From Paracentrotus lividus (lineage: Eukaryota > Echinodermata > Echinoidea > Camarodonta > Echinidae): 64,000 nt of DNA. The notes beneath the pieces are model-generated. The model searched no databases. It worked only from the letters and a program-made list of their open reading frames with translations, and was not told the origin of the DNA. The position numbers and the translations under genes were made by a program. Positions 11,290-23,444 of this stretch are shown here, in pieces; positions within the stretch are counted from its first letter, which is position 1, and each line of letters starts with the position of its first letter. The stretch covers positions 22,594,400 to 22,658,399 of the forward strand of contig CALNVZ010002974.1 in the NCBI GenBank assembly GCA_940671915.1, given 5' to 3'.

Positions 11290-12506
11290 TACAGCGCGTC
11301 CCCCAAAAATGTCGATCTGATTGGGCGCTAAAATAACTTCTGTAATAAAACATTATTGCCAATATCATATGCAAGTTTAGAAAGCCCACATAAAACGTTT
11401 CGCTTCATTGGTTTTGAATACACAGGCTCTTTTGTAAGAGTAGTCATTTTTGGCCCATTCCAATTTTGAAGAAAATGAATAAATTACACAAATGTCATAC
11501 ATTATTCTGTGCTTCACTTTTATTTCAGTTTTACAACTGTGATGTTCACGCTTTTGTTTTCAAGGAGCAACGCCATATCTTTTTCAGTGGCTGTGAGTCT
11601 AGATTAGTTCGTGATTTGAGTCTCGAGAGTGGTGGAGATGTCTCCTGGGTCTCCGGGGAAGTGTGTGGAAATTGAAATAAAAGTCTAAAACAATATTTTT
11701 TCCAGTCGCTAGCTGCACTCAACCTGACATCGCCGATACTCGTTTGTCTAGTGATACACAAAATCAGTCGCGACTAGTTCGCGACTCCAGTCTCTGTAGT
11801 CTTGAAGATGTCATCGCGGCGTCTTCTGGGTCTTCAGGGAGTCGCCCCAAAAAATCAATTAACAGAATTTGAAAAAAAGCCAGACAATTTAAAGAATTTC
11901 CCCACTTTTTTAATACAAGCAGGCAAGGCGTTTTTTTTTCTTCAAAGTCTGTTAATTGATTTTGGGGGACGACTCCTGGAGACCCAGAAGACGTCGCGGC
12001 AACATCTTCAAGAATACAGAGACCGAAGTCCCGAACTAGTCACGACCGATTTTGTGTGTTGACTGCAGCTAGCAACTGGAAAAAAAACTATTTTTTAAAG
12101 AATTTATTTCCTCACACCTCTCCAGAGACTCGGGAGACATCTCCACGACTCTCTCGACTCAAATCACGAACTAGTCTAGATTCACAGCCACTGAAAAAGA
12201 TGCTCCTTGAGAACAAAAGCGTGAACATAACAGTTGATAAACTGAAATAAAAGTGGAGCACAGAATAATGTATGGCATTTTTGTTATGTATTCCTTTTCA
12301 TCAAACTTGGAATGGGTCAAAAATGACTACTCTTACAAAAGAGCCTGTGTATTCAAAATCAATGAAGCGAAACGTTTGAAATTTTCACAAGAATCGTAGA
12401 ATTATGTGGGCTTTCAAAATATGAAAATGCAATTAGCAATAATTCCTATTTATAGAAATTATGTAGCGCCCAATCAGAGGGACATTTTTTTGGGGGACGC
12501 GCTGTA
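11290..12506. mobile_element. 1.2-kb foldback element, TACAGCGCGTCCCCCAAAAA ends
   Basis: The two halves are inverted copies over roughly 600 bp each, centred near 11,900. Outer ends are tacagcgcgtcccccaaaaa and the inverse tttttgggggacgcgctgta. Inner blocks such as gagcctgtgtattcaaaa and cctcacacctctccagagac pair with inverted partners. TA at both termini suggests a Tc1/mariner-type target. No transposase frame is present. Confidence 0.85.
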
Positions 12507-12774
12507 TATCATTCGTCTTATACTGAGTTGCATCTTCAGATCAGTCTGTACATGTTAACATTTATATTTCATGTTTTTTTTAAAATGAAATTTCAAAATA
12601 AAAAACCGAAACCCCAAAACAAAACAAAACAAAACAAAATACAAACAAAAAATACAAAAGCATATTTCTTGAGGTGCCACGAAGTCACAATATTCTGAAA
12701 ATAGTCACTCTGTTATTATAGAAAACAAAATAAAATCTAAATCTCAATATCCTTATGATGAGCACTTTACAGAG

Positions 12775-13450
12775 TGAGTATTGTTTGTATAATTGTACCC
12801 TTTTCATTCGGATTTTTGCACGCACGACTGAATAACAGAGAATCTTGAGAAAACGGTAAAATCTCTCCTGCGCCAAGTGGCTGGGTGAAGAATAAACAAA
12901 TTGAAAATTTATTGTTTATGTGCACGCACAAAGACACACACCCACACGTATCCTCATTTACACTTACATAAACCACAGACACACCCACACCCTCATCAAA
13001 CACACCCACATACACCCTCCATACACACATACACATGCACATACCCTATCTCATCCAGAAGAGCACACACACAAATACACACCCACCCCTCAACAAACAC
13101 ACACATACACACACACCCTCACCCACACCCACAAACAATTAGGGAATTACTACGCCCAAACATTCAGCGATGCATGGTCTTGGTAAACAAAACATCAAAG
13201 GGGATATGTTGTGAATTGTTTACTTTGTATGTGTGTGTGGGTGCGTGTGTCATGATGTGCGTGTGTGTAAGGGACGATAGGTGTTTGTGGGTGTGGGTGT
13301 GTATGTATGTGTGTACACGTATTCTGTTGACATTTGTTATTAATATTCATCCATCTTATCGGCGCAGGTGATATTTTACCATCTTCTGAAAATTGTTACT
13401 CAGTCATAAAAGATCAAAATTAAAATGGTTTCCCAATTGTATCCAAGTGG
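12775..13450. mobile_element. CA/TG-centred palindromic element
   Basis: The left arm (attgtacccttttcattcgg then gcacgcacgactgaataa) and right arm (tactcagtcataaaagatca then ggtttcccaattgtatcc) are inverted relatives. The centre changes from CA-rich (12,930-13,130) to TG-rich (13,220-13,315). Same family as 500-1,290 and 46.3-47.0 kb. The His/Thr-rich frame through the CA tract is not a gene. Confidence 0.65.
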
Positions 13451-13946
13451 AAGATCAAGAACAACAACAATATAGTTTTGTGTATATAAACCAGTGAATT
13501 CGAATTAGTAAGCAATGATAATGGAACTGCTTTTATGATCAAAAGTATATCTACAAATTTTATTGTTTCAGTATGTACATTTGTATTATTATTATTATGT
13601 CTGTATGATGGAATTTGTATATTGGTAATCAATGAAAAAATAATGTCTTAATCATAGATGAAGGTACCCTACAAAAAGAAGACTAATAAATAATAACTAA
13701 ACAAATAATGTCAAATTTGCCTTTGATGCCAAATGAATGGGGATAAATCAATGTAATGTCAGTTAATAAATCTGAAGCTCCAGTAATTAATTAATGAAAT
13801 GAAGAATCATGAAGTAATCCAAAGGGCAATTATCGTGATCTGATTAAATTCAAGAAACAATGAATTTTTTTTTTTAAAGTCAACTAACATTACACTGTTA
13901 TGATATACGAAAATTAAAGATTTATGTTTCTTTATTTCTATTCCAG
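13451..13946. other. Upstream region of the IgGFc-binding-like gene
   Basis: AT-rich, with no exon recognised. A good acceptor-like sequence (tttctttatttctattccag) ends at about 13,946, so the first coding exon may be preceded by a 5'UTR intron. No TATA box can be assigned with confidence. Confidence 0.4.
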
Positions 13947-13994
13947 CTTTGTTTCTCGTTATTTTCATTAAGCCGTCAAAGCGTAAGGGAAAAT

Positions 13995-14073
13995 ATGTCC
14001 CCAGTGACTTATTCGTTTGTGATGACGATTGTTTTACGGCTTACATGTGTTGCAAAATCACAAACATGTACCG
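13995..14073 (+). CDS. Exon 1: signal peptide
   Basis: ATG at 13,995 starts MSPVTYSFVMTIVLRLTC, followed by VAKSQTCTG. This hydrophobic segment with an AKS-Q cleavage-like site reads as a secretory leader. The donor G|GTAAGT leaves one base, which joins TG of exon 2 to make Val. No other ATG in the exon gives a better leader. Confidence 0.75.
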
Positions 14074-17000
14074 GTAAGTAATACCATAAATATTTCACTT
14101 TTTAACACGTTTATAAGTATAGAATACCGCGACTATGATAGGTTTTTAGGTGCAGTAGTTGCATTTCTCTATAAATTTTTTTATGTGAGCTAATTCCAAC
14201 TCAAAACAAAATTTCCTTCGCACAGATATACACGATACAGACAAAACATACCGCCAATGATTCTCAGGATGAGCGCTTGAGCACTTAAACCGGAATGGAA
14301 TTGGTAAACATATTCCAGTCTACTCCACATGTGCATTAATGTCCCCGTCATACCGAGTAGACTGATTCGTGTCCGGATCCAAGTCAACAAAGTATTGGTA
14401 ATCTAGGTTTAATAAAATCTTTAGTTCGGATCACTATCGTTTTGAAATGGGTTTCACCAGTGTGACGGATTCATGATGTTTGAAGAAGACCAACATTAAT
14501 TTGTTGGCTGCAACGGAGTTTACAATCAATCGATAGAATGTTGCAGATTATATTGGCACGCGTTGATTCAAATATTTGAAATTAATGCAATTACACGATG
14601 CAATAGAAAACACGTTTGTCCTATGTGCCGTCACTATGGTTAGTTTGTTCTTGAGAGATTATCGTGCAAAAAAATATAATTTTCACATGAATAGTAAAAT
14701 TTAGGTACATCCTTTGTGACATGCTCAAGCGGCCTGGCATGCCTGGGATGTTTTAAAATATAGCTAAACATACATACATACATTATGTTATAATTGTGAA
14801 TGATATCAATTGGCAGAGTTAAAGGGGATTTTCATGGGGATTGCAAACATTTTTGCGAATTGCAATTTGAGAAAGTCTAGCAGTCGTTTTATTTCATGCA
14901 GCAAAATCCTAACTTTGCTCCATTAAAAAGCTTTTATTGCATTAAAAACGACTGCTAGACTTTCCCAAAATTGCAATTCGCAAAACGAACGTATGCTCCT
15001 TGAAAACCCCTTTTCACGGGTAAATCATTTGCATTATCTTTGACAGTGGGAGACTATGCAGGTTCCACCAGGTTTGGTCCAGAGTTTGTCTTTGGTCTAT
15101 TCTCGAGCGTCAACTCCGGTTTATATCTCGGAGACTATGGGTGCTTTATTCAGACCGACCAGCCGTCGGGTAGTACTTTCACCGCATCTCGACCAGCTCA
15201 GGGGGCAGCCGGCGACTTTAGCGTGCTCGGGATGCCAGACAGGTTTAAATTAACATACACAGCAGAATCATCGGTTACCAGGACAACAGGGTTACATGAT
15301 GGAACATTACGTATCACCCTTGATGTCAACTTAAGGATGTATCTCTATGGATCTAATTATGATGTAAATACAGATAGCACTATCGTTATTATTAAAACGT
15401 GATTCAACTTATTCAAGTTAGATATCAATGTCTTTCTTTCATGAAAAATTAATGTGATTGGATGCAAAATAATGAGGCTATCACTTTTCATAAAATGTTT
15501 ACAAATAGGTATTTGAAAATGTGCACAACTTCATTTTAGAATTTAGTAAAAGGTTGAGGTCATGGAAAATCTTTACCGAACATTTTGTTCGTCAAAAAAA
15601 GAGAAATAATGTGTTTATAGAAGCGTTGCTTGCTCCTCGAAAAGTTTTGTTCACATTTTATCGGCTATTGTCAAACTATGGTCATGGTATAACAATGTAT
15701 GAATTTTAATCTTATTCACAGGGTCGTACATATGGTGCAACTGCGGTAGTACCTTTAGCATATCAAGGCCAGGAATACTTTGCATCGGTTCGAGCCGGTC
15801 CAGGTTTAGGACAAGTAATCATCTCCTCGACCGGTGAAGTGACATTCGTTCGCATTCGACCCAACGGCCCTTTCACGTACGACGGCATAACTTATTCAAG
15901 TCCATTTTCTGACTTAGAAGTAGTGCTCCCTGCCTGGTATCAAATGGTTATCACCACCACATCTAACGACTTTACCGGGTCAAGAATACTGGCCAACAAA
16001 TCAATTTCGGTTGTCAGTGGATCTACTTGTGCCTATAGCCTTGGAACCTTTTCCGGATTCTGCGATTATGCCATTGAGCAACTAACGCCCTATGATAAAT
16101 GGGGAACGACCTTTAACGTGCCTCCGTTTGCAGATGGTTCGATCGGTTACTACGTCCACTTGACTGCGGGAAGAGACGACACCAACATCCAAGTTGATGG
16201 TGCGTTGGTCAGCCTGAATCAAGGTCAAACTGAAAGCCGAGAAGTAACCACGAACACCATGATCCGTATAACTAGTGATAAGCCTATTCAGGTAGTACAG
16301 TTCCTGAAGGGAGCCACGTCAATGGTTGTCATTCCTCCCGAGGAGCAGTACACACTTCAGAACGCCTATATTCGTATGGTAGGTGCAGATAGTCTCGGTT
16401 TTCTCTTCAACCATTACTTTACGATCGTAGCCCCATGCACGTCTAGTTCGGGGTTTTATGTAACATTCACTCACCCAACAACCCCTACATATGTGGCATC
16501 GCAGCCGAATTCAATATCAAATGGTGATATGTGCGCTTACTTGTACCAGGCATCCCAGGCTTATACCTACACTATAACACAATCTGATCCAACTGGAGCC
16601 TTTATGGTTTTGGTATATGGAGGGGAAGGTTCAGCTGGATTTGCGTATGTGGGCAGTCAGAAATACGAGATACAAAGATGTCCAGACTATCATACAATAA
16701 TATATGGTAAGTATCGGGATGATTTCTTTCGTTTGAACAAACTCTTATTCATGTGTCATTATCGGGAAATACGTTTTCATTAAACTAAACATTGATTTAA
16801 AAAAATGTGTGCAAAATTTTAGTTCACAAGAAATCTTCTTCTTCTTAGGTGTACCACCTAAGGGATGGACCACACACCAAAGCCTTTTGTTTTTCTTCCA
16901 ATCCTCTCTTGTCTTGGGACTTACGCTCCATTACTTCATACTTTTACGCCTCTGTCAGTTCAAACACCATCCCAGTTCTTGGTCTACCTCTTCATATTTT

Positions 17001-19455
17001 GCCTTTCATCTTTCCTTGTAGCACATCTTTAAGCATGTTGCACATGTTCCCCTGCAGAATGTATCCCAACTAGCTTTCATAAACAGGTTCTTTCCCCTCA
17101 AGATATTACTTCATTCACTCTGTTCAGTACTCATTTCTTCCATTCTTCTCCACAACCACATTTCGAGGCTATCAATCCTTTCTTCTGCTTTATTAAATCG
17201 TTTATGTCTCAGATCCATACAAAGCGACACTCCAGACCGGACATTTGACAAGTGTCTTTCATAGGCTTCTTTTTTTTAAATAGCTTTTTCGATGTCAGTT
17301 TCTGCTACGTTTTCTTTGCTAGTGCAATTTCAATTTTGATATGCCTGGTGCAGTACTATGCATCATTTGTGATGACACTACCAACATACTAAAATGTTTG
17401 ACCTGTTCAACTGTCTTCCACTTACTGTGATGTTCATGTCTAAATCCGTATCCTCTAATCTAGTATATTTCATTACTTTAGTTTGAGTGATTTTAATCCT
17501 CATTCCAAATTCTTTACTTGCTGTCAACAATGAGTGTCCTTCTTCATTGTCACTTAGCATTGCCTTGTCATCTACAAAAGGGACCGAGCTCACTATTCTA
17601 CCTATAACAGAAATACCATGTTTCATGACTTGTCCAGATATGCTTCTTTGATAATGGCTTCTACAAAATACAGTGAACAGTATTGGCGAGAGTGGGCAGC
17701 CTTGACGAACTCCTCGTAAAATGTGTCCAGGTTCAAAAACCCCTTCTGGTGTTTTTATAAACCCTGCTTCCTGTAATGTTTTTGAATTGGTGCCTATCCA
17801 CTCAATAAAACCAAAGGGATTTCAGATCATGTAGGAGTTTGATCTAGTTTACCATTTGTGTTTTGAATATTGAAGTTTTTGAAGTTTCTTCGATGAAGGT
17901 TCATCGAAGCTTTTTTTTTAATGAAAAAGGAGGGGGGGGGCAGAGCAAGAAAATAAGCATATTTGATAATTACTTTAACGATATCAATCATGTCAACAGA
18001 AACAAGTTTGGGTTTTTTATTTTTGTTATACTTCCACCCTCCCCGTTTCGTATGTCCCTGTACGAGACCAGAGGTAAACAAATGATCTGACTTTAGGACG
18101 TATACACAAAATTGTAGCTATCGTTTTGATCGACTCTATGATTTCGGAAGATACAACATACTAGTTATATTCTATCAACTTCGACTCGTTCAATATACAA
18201 TTAAAAAAAAAAATTTTTCTTTTTTTGGGGGGGGGAGGGGGGGGGGCAATATATTGGTTTCTCTACCATGGTTACAATGGTTACATCTATTTCTTCATAT
18301 TCTGCTTACATGCTACTATCAACTGGTACCCGCACTCATACCCGCACTCATACACTCAAAATACAAAATACACCCACAGTAGAAACCTTTAAAATGTACT
18401 TTGAACATCACATACTATAGTTTAGTATGTATGACTATTTACTAGATCTGCCATGTTACTCTTCCATTTTTTCTTACTCCTATAGACATCATGTCTTGTT
18501 GACGGTAACATGCATATATTTGCTTGTGTTAAGCGCTCTAAATCAACATGTATGAAGCGATATAAAAACGCTGATTATTCTTATTCTTCATGTTTTTAGT
18601 GTCCTTCATTATTTCCATATATTGTCCTGTTGATAAATATTATTACATTTTTCCTCGGATCAAATTCAGGTAGCGAAACAACAACTACCGAATTAACTTC
18701 CATCGACACAACAACTACCGAATTAACCTCCATCGACACAACAACTACCCAACAACCAACCACTCAAACAACAACTACCCAACAACCAACCACTCTAACA
18801 ACAACTACCCAAGCAATAACTACCCAAACAACAACTATGCAACAGCCAACTACCCAACTAGCATCTACGACATCTGAGCTCATAACAACAGCGGAACCCA
18901 CTGACACTCCCGCAGCAGAGACACCGGCGACGACGACTCCAGGTAATGTTACGCCTCTAAAAATTACTTATGTAGAATACTAGAGTATAAGTGGGGAATT
19001 TGTGCATCAGTCATCGTACTGACCGAGTCACACCAACATCTAACCGAACTTATATTATATTGCCAGGAATGACAAGGTGGTGGTCGGTTTGGAGTCGGTT
19101 TTACTGATGTGATTCGGCTTTAAGGGAAAACGTAAAAACCTTAACCGAATCCCTACAACATAACAATCTTATCAATTGGTGCTTTCTCGTTGAATATTCA
19201 GCTGCCCCTGCACGGAAGACATCGGATACCTTCTCCCTTCGATTTACTGACAAGACTGTTCAAATGAGCAAGCAAATTCAAATGATTGAAGGCCCAACAA
19301 CACAGATCCGATGTGCCCAACACTGTATCAGCAACATGAAGTGTCAAGCGTTTACATGGGTGGCGACTAGTCTTCATTGTGTCTTGAGCGGTTCAATTGA
19401 CGATCCTACCGATCTGGTCCAGGAGGTTGGAGTCACGGTTTTTGTTCGTTCTTGA
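13995..19455 (+). CDS. Secreted IgGFc-binding-domain / Thr-rich / PAN-like protein (whole gene, 5 exons)
   Basis: Joining 13,995-14,073, 15,047-15,363, 15,722-16,706, 18,670-18,942 and 19,202-19,455 gives 1,908 nt, 635 codons plus stop, with every junction in phase and GT-AG. Residues 1-22 or so look like a signal peptide. Residues about 27-460 form an IgGFc-binding protein N-terminal-type domain (FCGBP family). Residues 461-551 are a Thr/Gln/Pro-rich mucin-like stalk, and 552-635 a PAN/apple-like Cys motif. FCGBP-type domains are found in secreted mucus and coelomic proteins; a role in surface mucus, adhesion or coelomic immunity is inference. No transmembrane segment is visible. It converges on the caspase gene. 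AATAAA at 19,503 lies 48 bases past the stop. Confidence 0.85.
14823..15016. mobile_element. Short inverted-repeat MITE in intron 1
   Basis: aaaggggattttcatgggg near the left end and its relative ttgaaaaccccttttcac on the right enclose paired blocks gcgaattgcaatt/aattgcaattcgc and gtctagcagtcgttttat/aaaacgactgctagac. It ends only about 30 bp before the exon 2 acceptor. Confidence 0.75.
15047..15363 (+). CDS. Exon 2: start of IgGFc-binding-type domain
   Basis: Acceptor ttatctttgacag. It encodes residues 27-132, including TRFGPEFVFGLFSS and a long beta-rich stretch. The frame stays open to 15,402, but the phase-0 donor GAT|GTAAAT at 15,364 is the only one that keeps exon 3 open; the later GTGATT would put exon 3 out of frame. 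The small frames in other phases are shadows. Confidence 0.75.
15722..16706 (+). CDS. Exon 3: core of IgGFc-binding-type domain
   Basis: Acceptor cttattcacag, 985 nt, donor G|GTAAGT. It encodes residues 133-460. Family-type landmarks are DFTGSRILANKSISVVSGS, CDYAIEQLTPYDKWGTTF, ITSDKPIQVVQFLKG and MVVIPPEEQY, matching the FCGBP N-terminal domain pattern of seized SNKP-type turns, DK/W and the IPP.EQY block. The single large exon is typical of the family in marine invertebrates (general knowledge, not checked here). Confidence 0.85.
16850..17830 (-). pseudogene. Decayed non-LTR retrotransposon reverse transcriptase in intron 3
   Basis: On the minus strand, about 17,690-17,800 reads RGVRQGCPLSPILF, the RT motif around the template grip. 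About 17,560-17,600 reads VPFVDDKAMLSD, a variant of the F/Y-x-DD catalytic box with Val before DD. About 17,140-17,240 retains pieces resembling WSVALYGSET and ERIDSLEMW of the LINE C-terminus. Several frame changes and stops show it is dead. It sits antisense inside the host gene. Confidence 0.85.
17830..18520. other. Intron 3 sequence with G-rich tracts
   Basis: No exon is supported. It contains homopolymer G runs near 17,931-17,940 and 18,227-18,247. The part from about 18,352 is also represented in the false duplicate starting at about 31,822. Confidence 0.5.
18520..18600 (+). mobile_element. LINE/SINE 3' tail-like fragment
   Basis: ttaagcgctctaaatcaa, then gaagcgatataaaaacgctg, then attcttattcttc resembles the 3' tails of CR1-like elements, which end in a short T-rich tandem repeat. 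It is only a tail, with no coding part. Confidence 0.45.
18670..18942 (+). CDS. Exon 4: Thr-rich mucin-like stalk
   Basis: Acceptor aaattcag, donor CCAG|GTAATG, phase 1 on both sides. It encodes about 91 residues dominated by Thr in repeats such as TTTTQQPTTQTT and TELTSID. This is a likely O-glycosylated linker between the IgGFc-binding domain and the C-terminal Cys domain. The repeat structure makes length polymorphism likely. Confidence 0.85.
19202..19455 (+). CDS. Exon 5: PAN/apple-like C-terminal domain and stop
   Basis: Acceptor ttgaatattcag. It encodes about 84 residues ending at TGA 19,453-19,455. The Cys pattern C-x3-C-x6-C-x12-C with CQAFTW and HCVLSG follows PAN/apple-type domains, which bind protein or carbohydrate ligands. 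The assignment rests on this pattern alone. Confidence 0.75.
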
Positions 19456-20893
19456 TGAAAATGTCTTCACGAACAAACAAGGAGGGAGGAAAATGGACAC
19501 AAAATAAAAGCAGCTTATGGAACACTATATTAAGTTAGGTTACATATACAATGGAGAAATATATTCAAAGATACCAGAATATGTTTCTATACGTCGCAAT
19601 TTTTTTCTACACAAATGACAATTTATTCTCGTATAAACCAAGTGATGTTTCTTATTTCTACAGTCATTTCCATATAAAGGTTTATATGCTCCGGTTCATA
19701 TACGACCTCACTAAATTTTATCCTTTATTGTCTTCAGTTTATTCGTGTGAATATTTCAATGGTTTGATCAAAACTTCACCAATAGTTGTTTTATCTTCAA
19801 ATCTGCAAATCCATCATTTCACCAAATGCATAAGTTCAAAACGTCTTGGATCATTACCCCATGTTTGTTTGTGAGCTGCAGAACTTGGCTTGTCATCAAA
19901 TGTTTCGTGTCTGCTTTCCGGGGATCCTTTAGTTGTCCAGAAATGTTGTAAAAAAGGTATTATTAAAGGACAACAATTGCCAGGATAGTTAAAAATACAG
20001 AGAAAATCAATCAACAAGTACTAGTTTAAGTTTAAGCTTTAAAAGGATATCTTGATTAACCAATCAAATGCTTGTGCACAAAGTCTTTATTAAGAAAAAA
20101 CACATTTTGTAGGAAAAGCTAGCATATGAAACTAAATAATAACCACTTGTTAATTAATTAAGTAAATATATCAGTAAACAGGTAACATAAACTCGCTTCC
20201 GTACAACCCCTAGTCAATCTTGTCATTAATACAACGGTACATATACATGGTAAACATAATTGTTCAATAGAATGTATCTTATTTTAAAAAAAGTTACTTT
20301 ACCCCCCAAAATATTATTCTATTTAGAAATTAAAGTTTCGAAATGATTCAAATTTTATAAGTGATTAAAAGTATGCAACCCATTTGAATCTAGAAAATAA
20401 TATATACATTGTACAATTGTAATAGCATGCAACTTTGCTCTAAGACCTCAGACCTCTGTACAAAATAGAAGGTAATCATTATTTTTATACATAATATTAT
20501 TGAATTTCATCTAAAACTCATATAAAAGATATATAAATATTATATGTGTATATTTAAGAAATAAGTATTTTACAATGTATCCATACAACTGTAAAGACTA
20601 TTCTTGTAAATAAAACATGCGTAACCTTATGATGATTGAAAATATTTGTGTAAGCAAAACGGACAATACCCAGCTATGATAATATAAGAAATTAAAAAAT
20701 ATATATATATTTGTAACACTATAAATGGAACAAAAAATAAAAAATAAATCGAACAAAAAACAAAAAATTTGAACATTAATTCACTGCTGTTGTCATCCAA
20801 AAAACTTGTAATTATGTGAATATTCTTGAAGTTTGATTACATTGGATGTATAATATATGTAACAAATGTTTTCGATTTTGAATAAAGATTTAT
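19456..20893 (+). other. 3'UTR and downstream AT-rich sequence
   Basis: AATAAA occurs 48 bases after the stop, and further signals occur near 20,612 and 20,881, so a long alternative 3'UTR is possible. The small frames here (for example at 19,551) have no coding signature. Confidence 0.5.
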
Positions 20894-21157
20894 ATGTTAG
20901 AAATGAGAACTCCTGTTGTAAATTTCACTTTGATAATCTTTTTTTTACAAAGAAAAAAAAATCTTCCACCAACTAAATGTATAAGGCTTAAGTACTCGGA
21001 TATTGACCATGACATATTTGTACATAGCAGCCCCGTCAACAATCAAAATTACAAATATTTACACGTATATGACGAAGCTGCCTTGAAATCCTTTTTAGAG
21101 CAAAAGTGGCCGCTAGTCCCTCAGAAAAATACTCAAAACGGTGCAAATTCTGAATAA
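20894..21157 (+). other. Small open frame, possible exon, unrecognised
   Basis: An 87-codon frame whose second half (for example SPVNNQNYKYLHVYDEAALK) is less biased than neighbouring frames. A T-rich stretch precedes it, but there is no convincing acceptor. The corresponding part of the duplicated copy near 34.8-35.05 kb is broken. It may be 3'UTR or a TE remnant; I cannot assign a function. Confidence 0.2.
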
Positions 21158-21296
21158 TGGTATATATATTGAAAATCATTATACATGTGAAAAGAAAAAA
21201 AAATATCATCGATTTTCATTTAAAAGGTTATTCTGCAGTAGAGCAAATTAATAAATCCATTTATCTACAAAATAGTAAGTAACATAAATGTAAGTA

Positions 21297-22368
21297 TACA
21301 GTGCGTCCCAGAAAAAAGTATACCCAACTTTGAGGGCTTCGTATAAGGAATTCATAAATCATGTGACCATATATTATATCTCATGTTAAAGGGTAACTCG
21401 TACTCTATTCAATGATATAAAATTTATGTCTGTGCTGTCACGAACGACCGAGTATTCATACTTTTTAAAAAATCCGTCGAAAGTGCTTTGTACCAAGTTT
21501 GGGTTATTTTGAGTTTAGCTAATTTCAACTTAACAACTTCTTCAACGTGCCCACCTTCCCTCTCAATGCATAAATCACAGCGTCGTTGCATGACTTGGAC
21601 AGCTCGTTATTGTAATTGAGCGCAATTATGCGATTACCAAACACCTCCCGAAGTCGATCTCGAACTGCTACACTCCGGTGTGCAGAGGCACCATCCGCCT
21701 TGTTGCATGGTATCTCCTGACTACAAAAACCCTCTGCTCTGTTGTTCGCTGCACTATTTTGGTTGCATGAGGTATCCTGACACATGAAATCAATGTTTTA
21801 CTTACTTCTAAGGCACTTGAAATTCAAGGAAGGACACAATGGAAGATCATCCAAGTATTCATACATACCAAGGCAATTGAAAGAGGATTTCATCAAGATA
21901 GCATCCCAAGTAACGCTTTATCCTTTGTGAATAACTCAGGAAGGCTTACCTCAAACAATGAATGATGATCAGGGAGCCAGGATTTCATTGACAATATACC
22001 ATGAATATAATTAACATTTTTGGTCAATTCTCTTGAGCTACATTTCGCATATATGTTTGTTTAATTAATGCAAACATTTTTTTAAAACTTTCATCCACTT
22101 TGCATCATTTTCGGGCTAAAACAAAAAACATGAGGATTATTGAAATAAAAAGTTTACTTCCGAAAAACTTGGTACATAGCCCTTTCGACGGATTTTTTTC
22201 AAAGTTCAAGTACTCAGTCATTCGTGACAGTATTGACATAAATTTGGTATCATCGAACAGAACGTGAGTTACTCTTTAACATAAAATGAAAAATAAGGTC
22301 ACATGATTTATGAATTTCTAATACGAGACCCTCAAAGTTGGGTATACTTTTTTCTGGGACGCACTGTA
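21297..22368 (-). mobile_element. Mariner-like element with long TIRs and broken transposase
   Basis: The ends are tacagtgcgtcccagaaaaa and its inverse, flanked by TA. Homology between the two ends extends about 200 bp inward (for example cgacggattttt and ttaaagggtaactcgt pairs). On the minus strand about 21,560-21,700 reads ADGASAHRSVAVRDRL, a form of the second-Asp region of mariner transposases (usually QDGAxxH). About 21,530-21,600 in another frame reads MQRRCDLCIEREGGHVEE, the family's C-terminal block. The frame is interrupted and internally deleted, so it is non-autonomous. Confidence 0.85.
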
Positions 22369-22619
22369 TACACAGAATACAATAATAATGAGGGGGGGGG
22401 GGAACATTTAGAAGGAAATTTTTTAATATATTTCTTTCACAGCTCAGCTTTGAGTTTAAGAATAAGAAAAAGGTGAGCACAATAGTGGCGCAATGAAAAA
22501 CAAAAACAAACAAATGGAAGACAAGAGGCGATACCAGCTAAAAACGGTGGGGTAGTAATCAAAAGAGGACAGGGCGAAATCAAAGGAAACATTTAAGACA
22601 AGAGGGGATACTACCTAAG
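22369..22619. other. Spacer with poly-G run
   Basis: No gene. A G-rich run lies at 22,391-22,402, followed by purine-rich sequence. Confidence 0.4.
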
Positions 22620-22774
22620 GGTGCTATCTCACTTCGCGGAGACGTCTTCGAGACAGAATAGAAATTTTGTCTCCGCGACCGATAAATAGTATAAGAGACG
22701 TCTCCTGAATTTCGGAGACAGATTTCTTTTTCACAAATTGTCCCCGAGACGTCTCCGCGAAGTGAGATAGCACC
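22620..22774. mobile_element. 155-bp MITE with CTAAG target duplication
   Basis: Terminal inverted repeats GGTGCTATCTCACTTCGCGG / inverse, extending into GAGACGTC on both sides. CTAAG directly precedes (22,615-22,619) and follows (22,775-22,779) the element. The short frame inside is not a gene. Confidence 0.85.
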
Positions 22775-23444
22775 CTAAGATGGTGGGATACTAGACGGCA
22801 TATACAATTATCGAGTGAGAAGCTGACCAGTGATGCATAGCATTCATTGTACTTTATGCAGGTGTCACATGCGCCGTGTTTGCCCACCGTTCTGGTCAAA
22901 TTTGTGCACACGGCGGCAAACGGTGAGGTACACGGTGAAGCGGTTGAAGCCCGTCCAACACGTTCATAGGAGCTCGCTGGGCACCCGTTCCCGAGAGGAT
23001 TTTTAAGAACTCTTGCCGGGTGATGACCGGGTATTTCAGACCGGTCTTAAACCGGACCAGTCGTTGAAAGGGCGGTAAAAGAACTGAATGAGGACGCCGA
23101 ACCAGTTTGATGCCCGTTTGCAGGACGGAGATGGACCGTGGTGAGGTCGGGCAACATGAATCGATCACCCCCTTTCATTTTCCGCATCAAGTACGCCCCC
23201 TTGTGGCTAAACTTGCCAACTCCTAGTACATGAAAACTATACGTGAAAACTACGTTTTTAAGTCGGTTGTCCCCTTGATTGTTTACCAACAAGATCAATC
23301 AATAACTGAATGAATTTACAAAACAAAAGCATTATATACCATGAGGAATAAATCATATGACATAAGCAGGGAGATGATTATCAACTTTGTTTGGGGGCTG
23401 GTTTACTCGGAAATTATAGTTTTATAGGGGGCCATATTTTGTCG

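Noticed and set aside
12901..13371. His/Thr-rich protein
   Set aside because: Translation of a CA/TG microsatellite core.
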